From an uncultured Planctomycetaceae bacterium (GTDB taxonomy: Bacteria > Planctomycetota > Planctomycetia > Pirellulales > Pirellulaceae): 14,579 bases of DNA. The notes below the pieces were generated by a model that was not told the origin of the DNA, ran no database searches, and worked only from the letters and a program-made list of their open reading frames with translations. The stretch is taken from contig CAIYOB010000675.1 in NCBI GenBank assembly GCA_903927685.1, positions 1 to 14,579 on the forward strand, written 5' to 3'. The translations under genes and the position numbers were made by a program. Position 1 is the first letter of the stretch, and every line of letters begins with the position of its first letter. Of this stretch, positions 5,460 through 12,931 are shown piece by piece.

Positions 5460-6827
5460 ATGACGACATCAGAGAACACGTCCCTGGAACAGCAGATCGA
5501 TCAATGGAGGCATTTCCTCCGCCGCCGGCAGGCGATCCAACCGGTCGACGTGGCCGAGCTGGAGGATCATCTGCGCGAACAGATCGACGGATTGACCGCG
5601 TCGGGGCTGGCAGCGGACGAGGCGTTCCTGGTGGCGGTGAAGCGAATGGGCGCGCTCGACGCCCTCTCCCGGGAGTTCGCCCGGGAGCATTCCGACCGGC
5701 TGTGGAAGCAGCTCGTTCTGCTGCCCTCCGGCGGGGAGCAACAGAGCGGCCAGGTCGCAACGGAGGCGGCCGCAGCGGTCCTGTGCGCGGTGGCCGCAGC
5801 GTTCATGGTGAAACTGCCGCTGCTCTTCGGTCTGACCATGCAAGAGCACGAGTTCTTCTATGTGCGGAACATGAGCTTCTTCGTCCTCCCGCTGTTGGCT
5901 TTTTTCTTCCTCCGCCAACGGCGTCTCACCGCCGCCACGCTCATCCGTTTTGCCGCGGCCTTTGCCGGGGCGGCCGTCCTCGCCAATGTGTACTCGTTCG
6001 TACCGGGAGGCTCCACCGAGGTGCTCACGGTCCTTCACCTGCCGATCGCGCTGTGGTTCGTCGTCGGGGTCGCGTACGCCGGCGTGCGGTGGACCGACGT
6101 CGCCGGCAGGATGGATTTCATCCGTTTCTCCGGCGAACTCTTCATCTATTATGTGCTCATCGCCCTGGGCGGCGGCGTGTTCACCGCCTTTCTGGCGATG
6201 CTGTTCGCCATGATCGGCATCACGCCCGACTGGTTCATCCAGACCTGGCTCATTCCCTGCGGTGCCGCCGGGGCGGTCATCATTGCCGCCTGGCTGGTGG
6301 GGGCGAAGCAGAGCGTCATCGAGAACATGGCCCCCGTCCTGACGCGTCTCTTCACGCCCCTCTTCACGCTGCTGCTGGTGAGCTTCCTGGCGACGCTGCT
6401 CCTGACCGGCCGCGGGGTCGACATCGACCGGGAAGTGCTGATCGCCTTCGACCTGCTGCTCGTGGTCGTTCTGGGTCTGCTGCTCTACGCCATCTCCGCG
6501 CGCGATCCGCACCAGGCACCCGGGGTGTTCGACGCGATGCAGGTGGTGCTGGTGGTGAGCGCCCTCCTGGCGGACGCCGTGGCGTTGTGGGCCATCTCCG
6601 CCCGCATCTCGGAGTACGGATTCACTCCGAACCGGGTGGCTGCGCTGGGGGTGAACATCCTGCTGCTGGTCAATCTCACCTGGTCGGCACACCTGTACAT
6701 CCGGTTCATTCGCGGAGGCGGCACGTTCGGCGCCCTGGAGCGGTGGCAAACCGCCTACTTGCCCGTCTATGCCCTCTGGGCGGTCGTGGTCGTGCTCGTC
6801 TTCCCGCCGCTGTTCGGCTTCAGGTAA
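5460..6827 (+). CDS. Polytopic membrane protein with N-terminal permease prefix domain
   Basis: 455 residues from the ATG at 5460, preceded by GGAG about 9 bases upstream. Residues 1-80 (LEQQIDQWRHFLRRR, VAELEDHLREQIDGL, AFLVAVKRMG) match the helical permease prefix domain 1 found at the start of many ABC-permease-like proteins and almost always encoded next to PadR regulators. From residue about 99 to the end there are roughly 11 hydrophobic segments, for example VLCAVAAAFMVKLPLLFGL, ELFIYYVLIALGGGVFTAFL and VYALWAVVVVLVFPPLFGF. The membrane part resembles DUF4153-like proteins rather than a FtsX/MacB permease, as no large periplasmic loop is seen. The function is unknown; a membrane or envelope stress role under PadR control is a guess. 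The gap after padR is 106 bp, larger than usual for such pairs. The stop overlaps, by 8 bp, the end of a converging ORF. Confidence 0.85.
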   Translation: MTTSENTSLEQQIDQWRHFLRRRQAIQPVDVAELEDHLREQIDGLTASGLAADEAFLVAVKRMGALDALSREFAREHSDRLWKQLVLLPSGGEQQSGQVATEAAAAVLCAVAAAFMVKLPLLFGLTMQEHEFFYVRNMSFFVLPLLAFFFLRQRRLTAATLIRFAAAFAGAAVLANVYSFVPGGSTEVLTVLHLPIALWFVVGVAYAGVRWTDVAGRMDFIRFSGELFIYYVLIALGGGVFTAFLAMLFAMIGITPDWFIQTWLIPCGAAGAVIIAAWLVGAKQSVIENMAPVLTRLFTPLFTLLLVSFLATLLLTGRGVDIDREVLIAFDLLLVVVLGLLLYAISARDPHQAPGVFDAMQVVLVVSALLADAVALWAISARISEYGFTPNRVAALGVNILLLVNLTWSAHLYIRFIRGGGTFGALERWQTAYLPVYALWAVVVVLVFPPLFGFR

Positions 6828-7116
6828 GCGTCCGGTCCAAGGACGAAGGAGCGTCGGCTATCGCGGCCTTCCGCCAGACGACCTCGATGGAGACGTCCTT
6901 GCCCCCGTCGTCGGCCACCACCCGCTGGTCGGCGACCACGCGGTGCAGCGCGGCTTGGCCGACATAGCCCCGGAAACCGGCCCGGCCGTCGAAATCGGTG
7001 GCGAGCGTTCGGAAGCGCAATCCACGGTTCCTGGAACCTGTTCTGCGCGGGCCATTACGAAAAACCTCGCGTGGGCCGCAGCCCGCATGTATATCCTCGA
7101 TATCGGACTTCTTCAT
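6820..7116 (-). CDS. Hypothetical protein or gene remnant
   Basis: A 98-residue reading frame from the ATG at 7116-7114, with no strong ribosome binding site. The C-terminal two thirds (from LATDFDGRAGFRGYVG to VSIEVVWRKAAIADAPSSLD) have almost exclusively G or C in the third codon position, as in the real genes of this window, and read like folded protein. The first 30 residues are AT-richer and charged, and do not look continuous with the rest. This pattern suggests the 3' end of an older gene whose start has been replaced or lost. I do not recognise the family. It converges with the membrane protein gene and overlaps its stop by 8 bp. Confidence 0.35.
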   Translation of the reverse strand: MKKSDIEDIHAGCGPREVFRNGPRRTGSRNRGLRFRTLATDFDGRAGFRGYVGQAALHRVVADQRVVADDGGKDVSIEVVWRKAAIADAPSSLDRTLT

Positions 7117-7358
7117 CCGCTTTCGTTTCCCGAGATTGTGGGTGTCCGGTTCTTGCCGCGCTGCCATTCCACGGCAACGAAGGGGCTTCTCGATTACGAG
7201 CACCGCCGCAAGCGGCTGAGCACGAGCACGACCGCTCCATTGCCAGAACCTACCTCTGTCCAAGAGTGGTCATCCGCGCCGCTTGCCCTCCCCGGGCCGC
7301 GACTGGTAGGCTGATCGCTGTGTGTTACCGCCCGTCTTTCCTGTGAGCCCGACACGCC
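7117..7358. other. Intergenic region upstream of the Pls-type synthetase
   Basis: 242 bp without a supported gene. The minus-strand frame of the hypothetical ORF stays open here but reads as low-quality sequence. No clear -35/-10 pair or strong Shine-Dalgarno sequence was recognised before the GTG of the synthetase, so how that gene is expressed is not evident from the sequence. Confidence 0.3.
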
Positions 7359-10300
7359 GTGCCCCCGACCGATCCGCTCCTGCTGCCTGAAGTTTTTGCC
7401 GCCGCCGTCCGGCAATACGCCGATCGAGTGGCGATCGACGTTCCGCCGGGACAATCGCGACTGGAGCGCCGGCAGGTGACCTACGGCGAACTGGATCGGC
7501 AAGCGAACGCGGTGGCCGCAGCCCTGCAGCCACGGGTCCGCCCGGACGCGATTGTCGCCATTTTCCTGCCCCGCGACACACCCGCGCTGTACGCGGCCCA
7601 GCTCGGCGTGCTCCAAGCGGGCGCTGCTTTCAGCTGCCTGGACCGGGCGTTTCCCGACGAGCATCTGCGGACCGTGCTGGAGGACGCCGATCCCGTGGTC
7701 GTGCTGACGGATGCCCCGGGACAGCAGCGTCTGACGCGGGCAGGGATCGCCGGCTCGATCTTTTTGTGCGACGAATTGCCGCCGGCTGGCGGCGGGCACG
7801 TCTGCCAAACGGTGGATCCGCGAAGCTTGGCGTACGTGATCTACACCTCGGGGACAACGGGCAAGCCCAAAGGCGTTCTGATCGAACAGCGGGGAATCGC
7901 GAATCTGGTCGCGTCGGATGTTCAATACTTCGGCCTGACCTGCCGCGATCGAGTCGCCCAGTGCTCGTCCCCCGCGTACGATTCCTCGCTCGAAGAGACG
8001 TGGCTGGCCTGGGCGGTGGGCGCGACGCTGGTGCTGCTGGACGACGAGACGGTGCGGCTCGGTCCGGACTTGGTCCCCTGGCTGCAGCGCGAGCGGGTGA
8101 CGGTGCTCTGTCCGCCGCCGACGCTGCTTCGCACACTGGCCTGTGCGGATCCACAGCGCGAGTTGCCTGAGCTCCGGCTGGTCTACGTGGGCGGGGAACC
8201 CTTGTCCGCCGACCTGGCGGACCGTTGGTCGGCAGGGCGTTGGCTGGAGAACGGTTACGGGCCGACGGAGTGCACGGTCACGGTCACGCGCGGCCGCGTG
8301 TATCCCGGCCGCCCCGTGACGATCGGCCGCCCGGTGCACGGCCACCAGGCGTGGGTTCTGGACGGCGAGTTGCGGCCGGTCCGCGACGGACAGTCCGGCG
8401 AGTTGTGCATCGCCGGCGTGGGGCTGGCCCGCGGCTACCACCGCCGCGACGAACTGACCGCACAGCGCTTCCCCGAGCACCCCGAGCTGGGACGCCTGTA
8501 CCGCACGGGCGATCTGGTGCGGCGGAACGTGGACGGCGATTTGGAATACCTGGGGCGGATGGACGGCCAAGTCAAACTCCGCGGCTATCGCATCGAACTG
8601 GAAGCGATCGAGGCCCACCTGGTCGCCTGTCCCGGGGTCCGGGCGGCGGCGTGCCGGGTGCAGGGCACGGGCACCGACCAAGTGCTGGTCGCGCACCTGG
8701 TTCCCCAAGCAGCTGCGGCCCCGCCCTGCCTCGAGACCTTGAAGGACTCGCTGCGGCGGACCCTGCCGGCTTACATGGTTCCCGCCCGGTTTGCTTTGCG
8801 GGACTCGCTGCCGACCGGCATCGGCGGCAAGCTGAACCGGAACGCGCTGCCGGACGTGGCGGCCGCGGGCGGCAAACGGCGGCAGAAGTTCGTTGCGCCG
8901 GGCAGCGACGCGGAACGGAGGGTTGCCCGAGCCTTTGCCGAGACGCTGGGGACAGCGGCTCCGGTTTCGGTGGACGACGATTTCTTCTTGGACTTGGGTG
9001 GCGATTCGTTGGCGGCCGTCGGAGTCATCTGCCGGCTGCGTTCGTACGGCGGCGCCGCGTCGATCTCCGTCCGCGACTTGTATGAAGCCCCGACAGTGGC
9101 GCGGCTGGCGGGACGTATCGAAAGCGGCGAGGCAGCGCACCCGGGGAGCGAGCCGAGTTGTCGGTCGATCCAGGACGCAGGTACCGGCACCCGGAGTGTG
9201 CCCTCGACGGCGGCTGCGGACCTCGGGGATCACGAGCCGCGCCGGCCGCTGTGGGCGACGGCGATTCAAGGTTTGTGGCTGGCTCTCAGCCTGGTCGCGC
9301 ACAGTGCGCTCGTCTGCCTGCTGGTTCTGGACCTGCTGCCGTTCCTGTTCCGCCAGTTCGGCGCCGCGTTCGTGACGCTGACAGCTCCGCTGCTGGGGAT
9401 CCTCGGCCTGACGCTCTACACCACGGGCAGTATCGCGTGGGCGGTGTTCGTCAAGCGATTGCTGATTGGGCGCTACGAACCGCGGCGAGCGCCGGTCTGG
9501 AGCGGCTTCTGGACGCGGCACTGGATCGTCGTCAACACCGCGCGGGGGATCCCCTGGTGGTTCCTGGAGGGCACGGTCCTGCAAGCGGCCGCGCTCCGCG
9601 CGCTGGGGGCGCGCATCGGCCGGCGGGTTCAGATTCACCGCGGAGTGGATCTGACGCGGGGCGGCTGGGATCTGCTGGAGATCGGCGACGATGTGACGCT
9701 GGCACAAGACGCAGCGCTGCGGCTGGCGGAGTTCGACGCGGGACACCTGGTCCTGGGACCGATCCGCATCGGCGACGGTGCGACGGTGGACGTACGGGCC
9801 GGACTCAGTCCGCACAGCGAAATCGCGCGGAACGGGTACTTGGCGGCCCTGTCGTGGCTGCCCCGGGGCGGCCGCATTCCCGCCGGCGAGCGTTGGGACG
9901 GCGTTCCCGCCCGGCCCGACGGAGCATCCCCCGCGCGACCCGAACTGAGTTCCAGGGACGAGTTGGGGTCCGGTCTCCACTGCCTGCTGATGCTCCTGGC
10001 GCGATGCGCGAGACTGCTGGCGGCCTGGCTGCCGCTGGCCGCGCTGGCCTGGGTCGCGTCCCTGGGCCTGCCCGACGTTGACGCACGCCTCCAGCGCTGG
10101 CTCAGTGCTCCCACGTTTCCGACGGACGGCGTGGCGCTCGTGGTGGCGTTGGCTGCCGCCGCCCTCGGCTTGGGCCTGGCGATCCAGGCGTTGGCGATCC
10201 GGGCGCTGGGGCGCGTGCGGCCGGGCGTTTGGAGCGCCTGGAGCCTGGAGGCGATCCGGATCTGGGTCAAGACGGGTGTCGTCGATTCGGCCAGCCACTG

Positions 10301-11381
10301 GCTCAGCGGTGCGGTCTTCTGGCCCTGGTGGCTGCGCGTGGCCGGCATGCGGATTGGGAGCCGGTGCGAGGTCAGCACGATCATTGATGTCGTGCCGGAG
10401 ACGGTGGGCATCGGCGACGAGAGCTTTTTCGCGGACGGCATCTACTTCTGTAGTCCTTGGCGGCACCGGGGGACCGTGACCGTCGCCGCAACGGAGCTGG
10501 GGCGAAACACGTTTCTGGGCAATCATGCGCTGGTTCCCGGCGGACACGATTGGCCGGACGGGCTGTTCCTGGGAGTGTCGACGGTGGCCGATTCGGAGCG
10601 GGTCCAAGCGGACACCGCGTGGTTCGGCCATCCGCCGCTGCAGTTGCCGCGGCGGCACGTGATCCCGGCCGATCGGCAGCTGACCTACGAGCCGGGTTTG
10701 GTGCGATACGCGACCCGGGTGTTCTGGGAGCTGCTGCGATTCGGCCTGCCGGCGGTTCCGATTCTCGTCGCCTGCGCATGGTACGCGCTGCTGGTCTCGG
10801 CCGCGGGGCGTTTCGGCGGCTGGGCACTCGTCTGCGGCATCGCCCCATTGCTGTCCCTGGGGGCGGGGGTCGCGTTAAGCCTGGCCCTGGTGCTGCTCAA
10901 GTGGGTCCTGTTGGGTCGCGTGCGACCGGGCCAGCATCCGTTCTGGTCCTGCTGGTGCGGGCGCTGGGATCTGCTGTATGTCGCGTGGAGCTATTGGGCC
11001 CGGCGGGCACTGGCGCCGCTGGAAGGCACGCTGCTGCTGAACGGGTTTCTGCGCCTGACCGGCGTGCGAATCGGCCGGCGGGTGGTGCTGGACTATGGCA
11101 TGTCGCAGGTCGTCGATCCGGACATGCTGACGTTCGAGGACGACGCGACGGTCGCCTGCCATTTCCAGGCGCACAGCTTCGAGGATCGCATCTTGAAGAT
11201 CGACCGGATTCACCTAGGCCCGCGCACCACGGTCGGTGACAACGCCGTGGTGTTCTACGGGGCGGACATCGGTGCGGGAGCGCGCGTCGAACCGCACAGT
11301 GTGGTCATGAAGCACGACGTGCTGGCGGCGCAGCAGAATTACGCCGGCTGCCCGACTCGCGAGTCGACAGCAGCCGGGTAG
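7359..11381 (+). CDS. Pls/PosA-type membrane-bound single-module nonribosomal peptide synthetase
   Basis: 1340 residues, GTG start. Adenylation domain, about 1-500: YTSGTTGKPKG (162-172), YDSSLEE (207-213), ENGYGPTECT (near 299), YRTGDL (near 382), RMDGQVKLRGYRIELEAIE (near 408) and the catalytic Lys in GIGGKLNR (near 490). Carrier domain, about 515-595: DLGGDS with the phosphopantetheine Ser550. Then three units follow, each of two membrane helices plus a left-handed beta-helix-like domain: helices 637-663 and 670-702 with domain 737-857; helices 870-903 and 923-951 with domain 988-1098; helices 1127-1149 and 1154-1186 with domain 1222-1317. The last unit has HFQAHSFEDRILK, a mark of Pls-type C-terminal domains. 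There is no condensation, epimerase or thioesterase domain. This A-T-six-helix-three-domain order is that of epsilon-poly-L-lysine synthetase, in which the C-terminal domains join carrier-bound amino acids into isopeptide chains. A hand-read specificity code (D-S-E-C-V-V-G-V-T-K) has Glu in a pocket position, compatible with a basic amino acid. The product is not proven. Confidence 0.92.
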   Translation: MPPTDPLLLPEVFAAAVRQYADRVAIDVPPGQSRLERRQVTYGELDRQANAVAAALQPRVRPDAIVAIFLPRDTPALYAAQLGVLQAGAAFSCLDRAFPDEHLRTVLEDADPVVVLTDAPGQQRLTRAGIAGSIFLCDELPPAGGGHVCQTVDPRSLAYVIYTSGTTGKPKGVLIEQRGIANLVASDVQYFGLTCRDRVAQCSSPAYDSSLEETWLAWAVGATLVLLDDETVRLGPDLVPWLQRERVTVLCPPPTLLRTLACADPQRELPELRLVYVGGEPLSADLADRWSAGRWLENGYGPTECTVTVTRGRVYPGRPVTIGRPVHGHQAWVLDGELRPVRDGQSGELCIAGVGLARGYHRRDELTAQRFPEHPELGRLYRTGDLVRRNVDGDLEYLGRMDGQVKLRGYRIELEAIEAHLVACPGVRAAACRVQGTGTDQVLVAHLVPQAAAAPPCLETLKDSLRRTLPAYMVPARFALRDSLPTGIGGKLNRNALPDVAAAGGKRRQKFVAPGSDAERRVARAFAETLGTAAPVSVDDDFFLDLGGDSLAAVGVICRLRSYGGAASISVRDLYEAPTVARLAGRIESGEAAHPGSEPSCRSIQDAGTGTRSVPSTAAADLGDHEPRRPLWATAIQGLWLALSLVAHSALVCLLVLDLLPFLFRQFGAAFVTLTAPLLGILGLTLYTTGSIAWAVFVKRLLIGRYEPRRAPVWSGFWTRHWIVVNTARGIPWWFLEGTVLQAAALRALGARIGRRVQIHRGVDLTRGGWDLLEIGDDVTLAQDAALRLAEFDAGHLVLGPIRIGDGATVDVRAGLSPHSEIARNGYLAALSWLPRGGRIPAGERWDGVPARPDGASPARPELSSRDELGSGLHCLLMLLARCARLLAAWLPLAALAWVASLGLPDVDARLQRWLSAPTFPTDGVALVVALAAAALGLGLAIQALAIRALGRVRPGVWSAWSLEAIRIWVKTGVVDSASHWLSGAVFWPWWLRVAGMRIGSRCEVSTIIDVVPETVGIGDESFFADGIYFCSPWRHRGTVTVAATELGRNTFLGNHALVPGGHDWPDGLFLGVSTVADSERVQADTAWFGHPPLQLPRRHVIPADRQLTYEPGLVRYATRVFWELLRFGLPAVPILVACAWYALLVSAAGRFGGWALVCGIAPLLSLGAGVALSLALVLLKWVLLGRVRPGQHPFWSCWCGRWDLLYVAWSYWARRALAPLEGTLLLNGFLRLTGVRIGRRVVLDYGMSQVVDPDMLTFEDDATVACHFQAHSFEDRILKIDRIHLGPRTTVGDNAVVFYGADIGAGARVEPHSVVMKHDVLAAQQNYAGCPTRESTAAG

Positions 11382-11401
11382 GGCCTCGCTTAGTAAACCT
11401 T

Positions 11402-11423
11402 AGCCTGGGTTGCGTGTCAGGCT
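11402..11423. terminator. Possible weak hairpin between converging genes
   Basis: AGCCTG (11402-11407) and CAGGCT (11418-11423) form a perfect 6-bp inverted repeat with a 10-base loop in the 35-bp gap between the converging synthetase and rpsT genes; the right arm overlaps the rpsT stop. There is no T-run. Position, not structure, is the main argument for termination. Confidence 0.25.
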
Positions 11424-11695
11424 GGCTTGGCCTGCTTGGTCTTTTTGATCAGGTGCTGCAGACGGGACTTCGTGCGGGACGCCTTGTTCGGGTGCACGAC
11501 GCCCCGCGCGCCAGCTTGATCCAGCTTCTTGGCGGCTTCCCGATACTCCGTTTCCGCCTTCTGGATATCACCGGCCTCGGCGGCTTCGCGCACTTTGCGG
11601 ATCTGCGTCTTGACGGACGATTTGACCATGCGGTTCCGCTTCTGGCGAACGACGTTCTGGCGGAGTCGTTTTTCTGCACTCTTGGTGGTAGGCAT
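11417..11695 (-). CDS. rpsT: 30S ribosomal protein S20
   Basis: 92 residues, close to the 87 of the Escherichia coli protein. The N-terminus MPTTKSAEKRLRQNVVRQKR, the internal RNRMVKSSVKTQIRK and the C-terminal GVVHPNKASRTKSRLQHLI are diagnostic of bS20, a very basic all-helical protein that binds 16S rRNA early in small-subunit assembly. The ATG lies about 10 bases after a purine-rich GAGGGAGAG sequence. The gene follows the TPR protein gene on the same strand after 58 bp, so cotranscription is possible, and it converges with the peptide synthetase gene. Confidence 0.97.
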   Translation of the reverse strand: MPTTKSAEKRLRQNVVRQKRNRMVKSSVKTQIRKVREAAEAGDIQKAETEYREAAKKLDQAGARGVVHPNKASRTKSRLQHLIKKTKQAKPA

Positions 11696-11753
11696 ACGGC
11701 GGCTTTCTCTCCCTCACTCTGGCAATCTTCAAGAACGGAAATGCTGTATCGAA

Positions 11754-12857
11754 TCAAAAAGTGTCGCTGATTTCGCCCAGTTTGTCCAGACGGGTCTGTG
11801 CGTCTCGGTATCCCGGGTCCATTTTGACGAGTTCGGCCAAGTATTCGCGGGCTGTGTCGGTCAGCGTCATGGAGGTGGCCAGCACGCCAGCCCGGTACAA
11901 GGCCCGCTTCCGGCAGTCTTGGAGTTCAGGGCCGTCATCTCCTGCCGCCAGCTGTGCAGCTTGGCGGTAGCACTGCAGGGCCTTGGGCAGCTGATGGTGA
12001 CGCTGCAGGATCTCGCCGATCTCCAGGGATGCAGCGGCGCGAAACTCGGGAAAATCGAGTCCAGCCTGCAGGCGTTCGAGCGCGTCACGATACTCGCCGA
12101 TTTGCTTTAACCTCAATCCCAGTTGGTACTTCAGTCGTTTGTCGTCGGGGTGGCGGATGCACCGGTTGCGATACACGTCCAGTTCGAGTTGGAAGCTGTC
12201 CTGGCGTGCCTTTTCAACGGCCGCGGCCGACTCTTCGGTCCTTTGCTCTGCCGCCAGGGTCTCGGCCAGCTTCCACTGGTCCCGAGCCCGCAGCATGTTG
12301 ACGTCTTCCAATCGCTCCACGATGGCGACGTCGCGGGAGACTTCCAAGGCCCGCATCAGCGTGCGCTGCGCGTCATACGTCCGCCGCTCGGCCAAGTGCA
12401 GCTCGGCCAATTCCAGATAATTGCTTTCTTCCTGGGGGCGGAACGCGATCTCCTGCTCCAGCTGCTGGCGGCGAGTCAGCACCAGCTGGCGGGGCGGTTT
12501 TGGCGCGGATGGCGATGGCGTTGCGGCCTGGGAGACGCCAGCTGTCGCGGAGTCGGAATCCTGTTCGACCGCGTTGCCGGTCGCCTGGTCGGCGCCGTTC
12601 TGCGTATCGACTTGCCGATTCTTCTTCAGGGTCAGCGCGGGGATCATCCGCCCCGGTTCGGGGTCAAACGGATCCCGCTCCTCGACCGCGTGCCAGCAGC
12701 GGAGCGCCTCGTCAAAGCGGCCTGCGCGGGCCAGCGAGCGGGCCGTCGCCTTGGTTTCCTCGATGTCGTCCGGAATCGTCAATCCGGTCGTGGCGGGCGA
12801 TTCGAGTGCGTCCGCCGGTGCCGGACCGGCCGAATTGTGGCTGGGTGTTGGGGACAT
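11754..12857 (-). CDS. Tetratricopeptide repeat protein
   Basis: 367 residues from the ATG at 12857-12855; a TTG start at 12893 would add 12 residues but is less likely. The Shine-Dalgarno sequence is weak. There is no signal peptide or membrane helix, so it should be cytoplasmic. A low-complexity Ser/Pro/Ala/Gln-rich linker (about residues 90-130) separates an N-terminal TPR-like unit (SLARAGRFDEALRCWHAVEE) from a helical C-terminal half. That half has several TPR-like repeats, such as LELAELHLAERRTYDAQRTL, YQLGLRLKQIGEYRDALERL, LEIGEILQRHHQLPKALQCY and the last, TDTAREYLAELVKMDPGY. Such repeats form protein-binding superhelices; the partner is unknown. It lies just upstream of rpsT and is divergent from the CobA-HemD gene, with 74 bp between the starts. 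Confidence 0.85.
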   Translation of the reverse strand: MSPTPSHNSAGPAPADALESPATTGLTIPDDIEETKATARSLARAGRFDEALRCWHAVEERDPFDPEPGRMIPALTLKKNRQVDTQNGADQATGNAVEQDSDSATAGVSQAATPSPSAPKPPRQLVLTRRQQLEQEIAFRPQEESNYLELAELHLAERRTYDAQRTLMRALEVSRDVAIVERLEDVNMLRARDQWKLAETLAAEQRTEESAAAVEKARQDSFQLELDVYRNRCIRHPDDKRLKYQLGLRLKQIGEYRDALERLQAGLDFPEFRAAASLEIGEILQRHHQLPKALQCYRQAAQLAAGDDGPELQDCRKRALYRAGVLATSMTLTDTAREYLAELVKMDPGYRDAQTRLDKLGEISDTF

Positions 12858-12931
12858 GCTGCGATTGTACTTTGTCCGCGGCGGGTTCGCCAAGCCTTGC
12901 GGAATCGCCTCGCAACGAGTTCAATCAGGGC

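Noticed and set aside
5469..6749. 426-residue minus-strand ORF opposite the membrane protein
   Set aside because: It is highly charged, repetitive Glu/Gln/His/Arg sequence typical of the complement of hydrophobic codons; the plus strand has a clear prefix domain and membrane helices.
7194..10658. 1154-residue minus-strand ORF opposite the peptide synthetase
   Set aside because: It is rich in Arg, Gln, Pro and Ala with no domain pattern, and is fully explained as the antisense shadow of a GC-rich gene with clear NRPS motifs.
7359..11381. Siderophore or polyketide cluster
   Set aside because: No condensation, ketosynthase, transporter or TonB receptor genes flank the single-module synthetase.
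12861..12908. GCGATT/AATCGC inverted repeat in the divergent TPR/cobA-hemD spacer
   Set aside because: Arms are only 6 bp and 36 bp apart, which is expected by chance in a stretch of this length.
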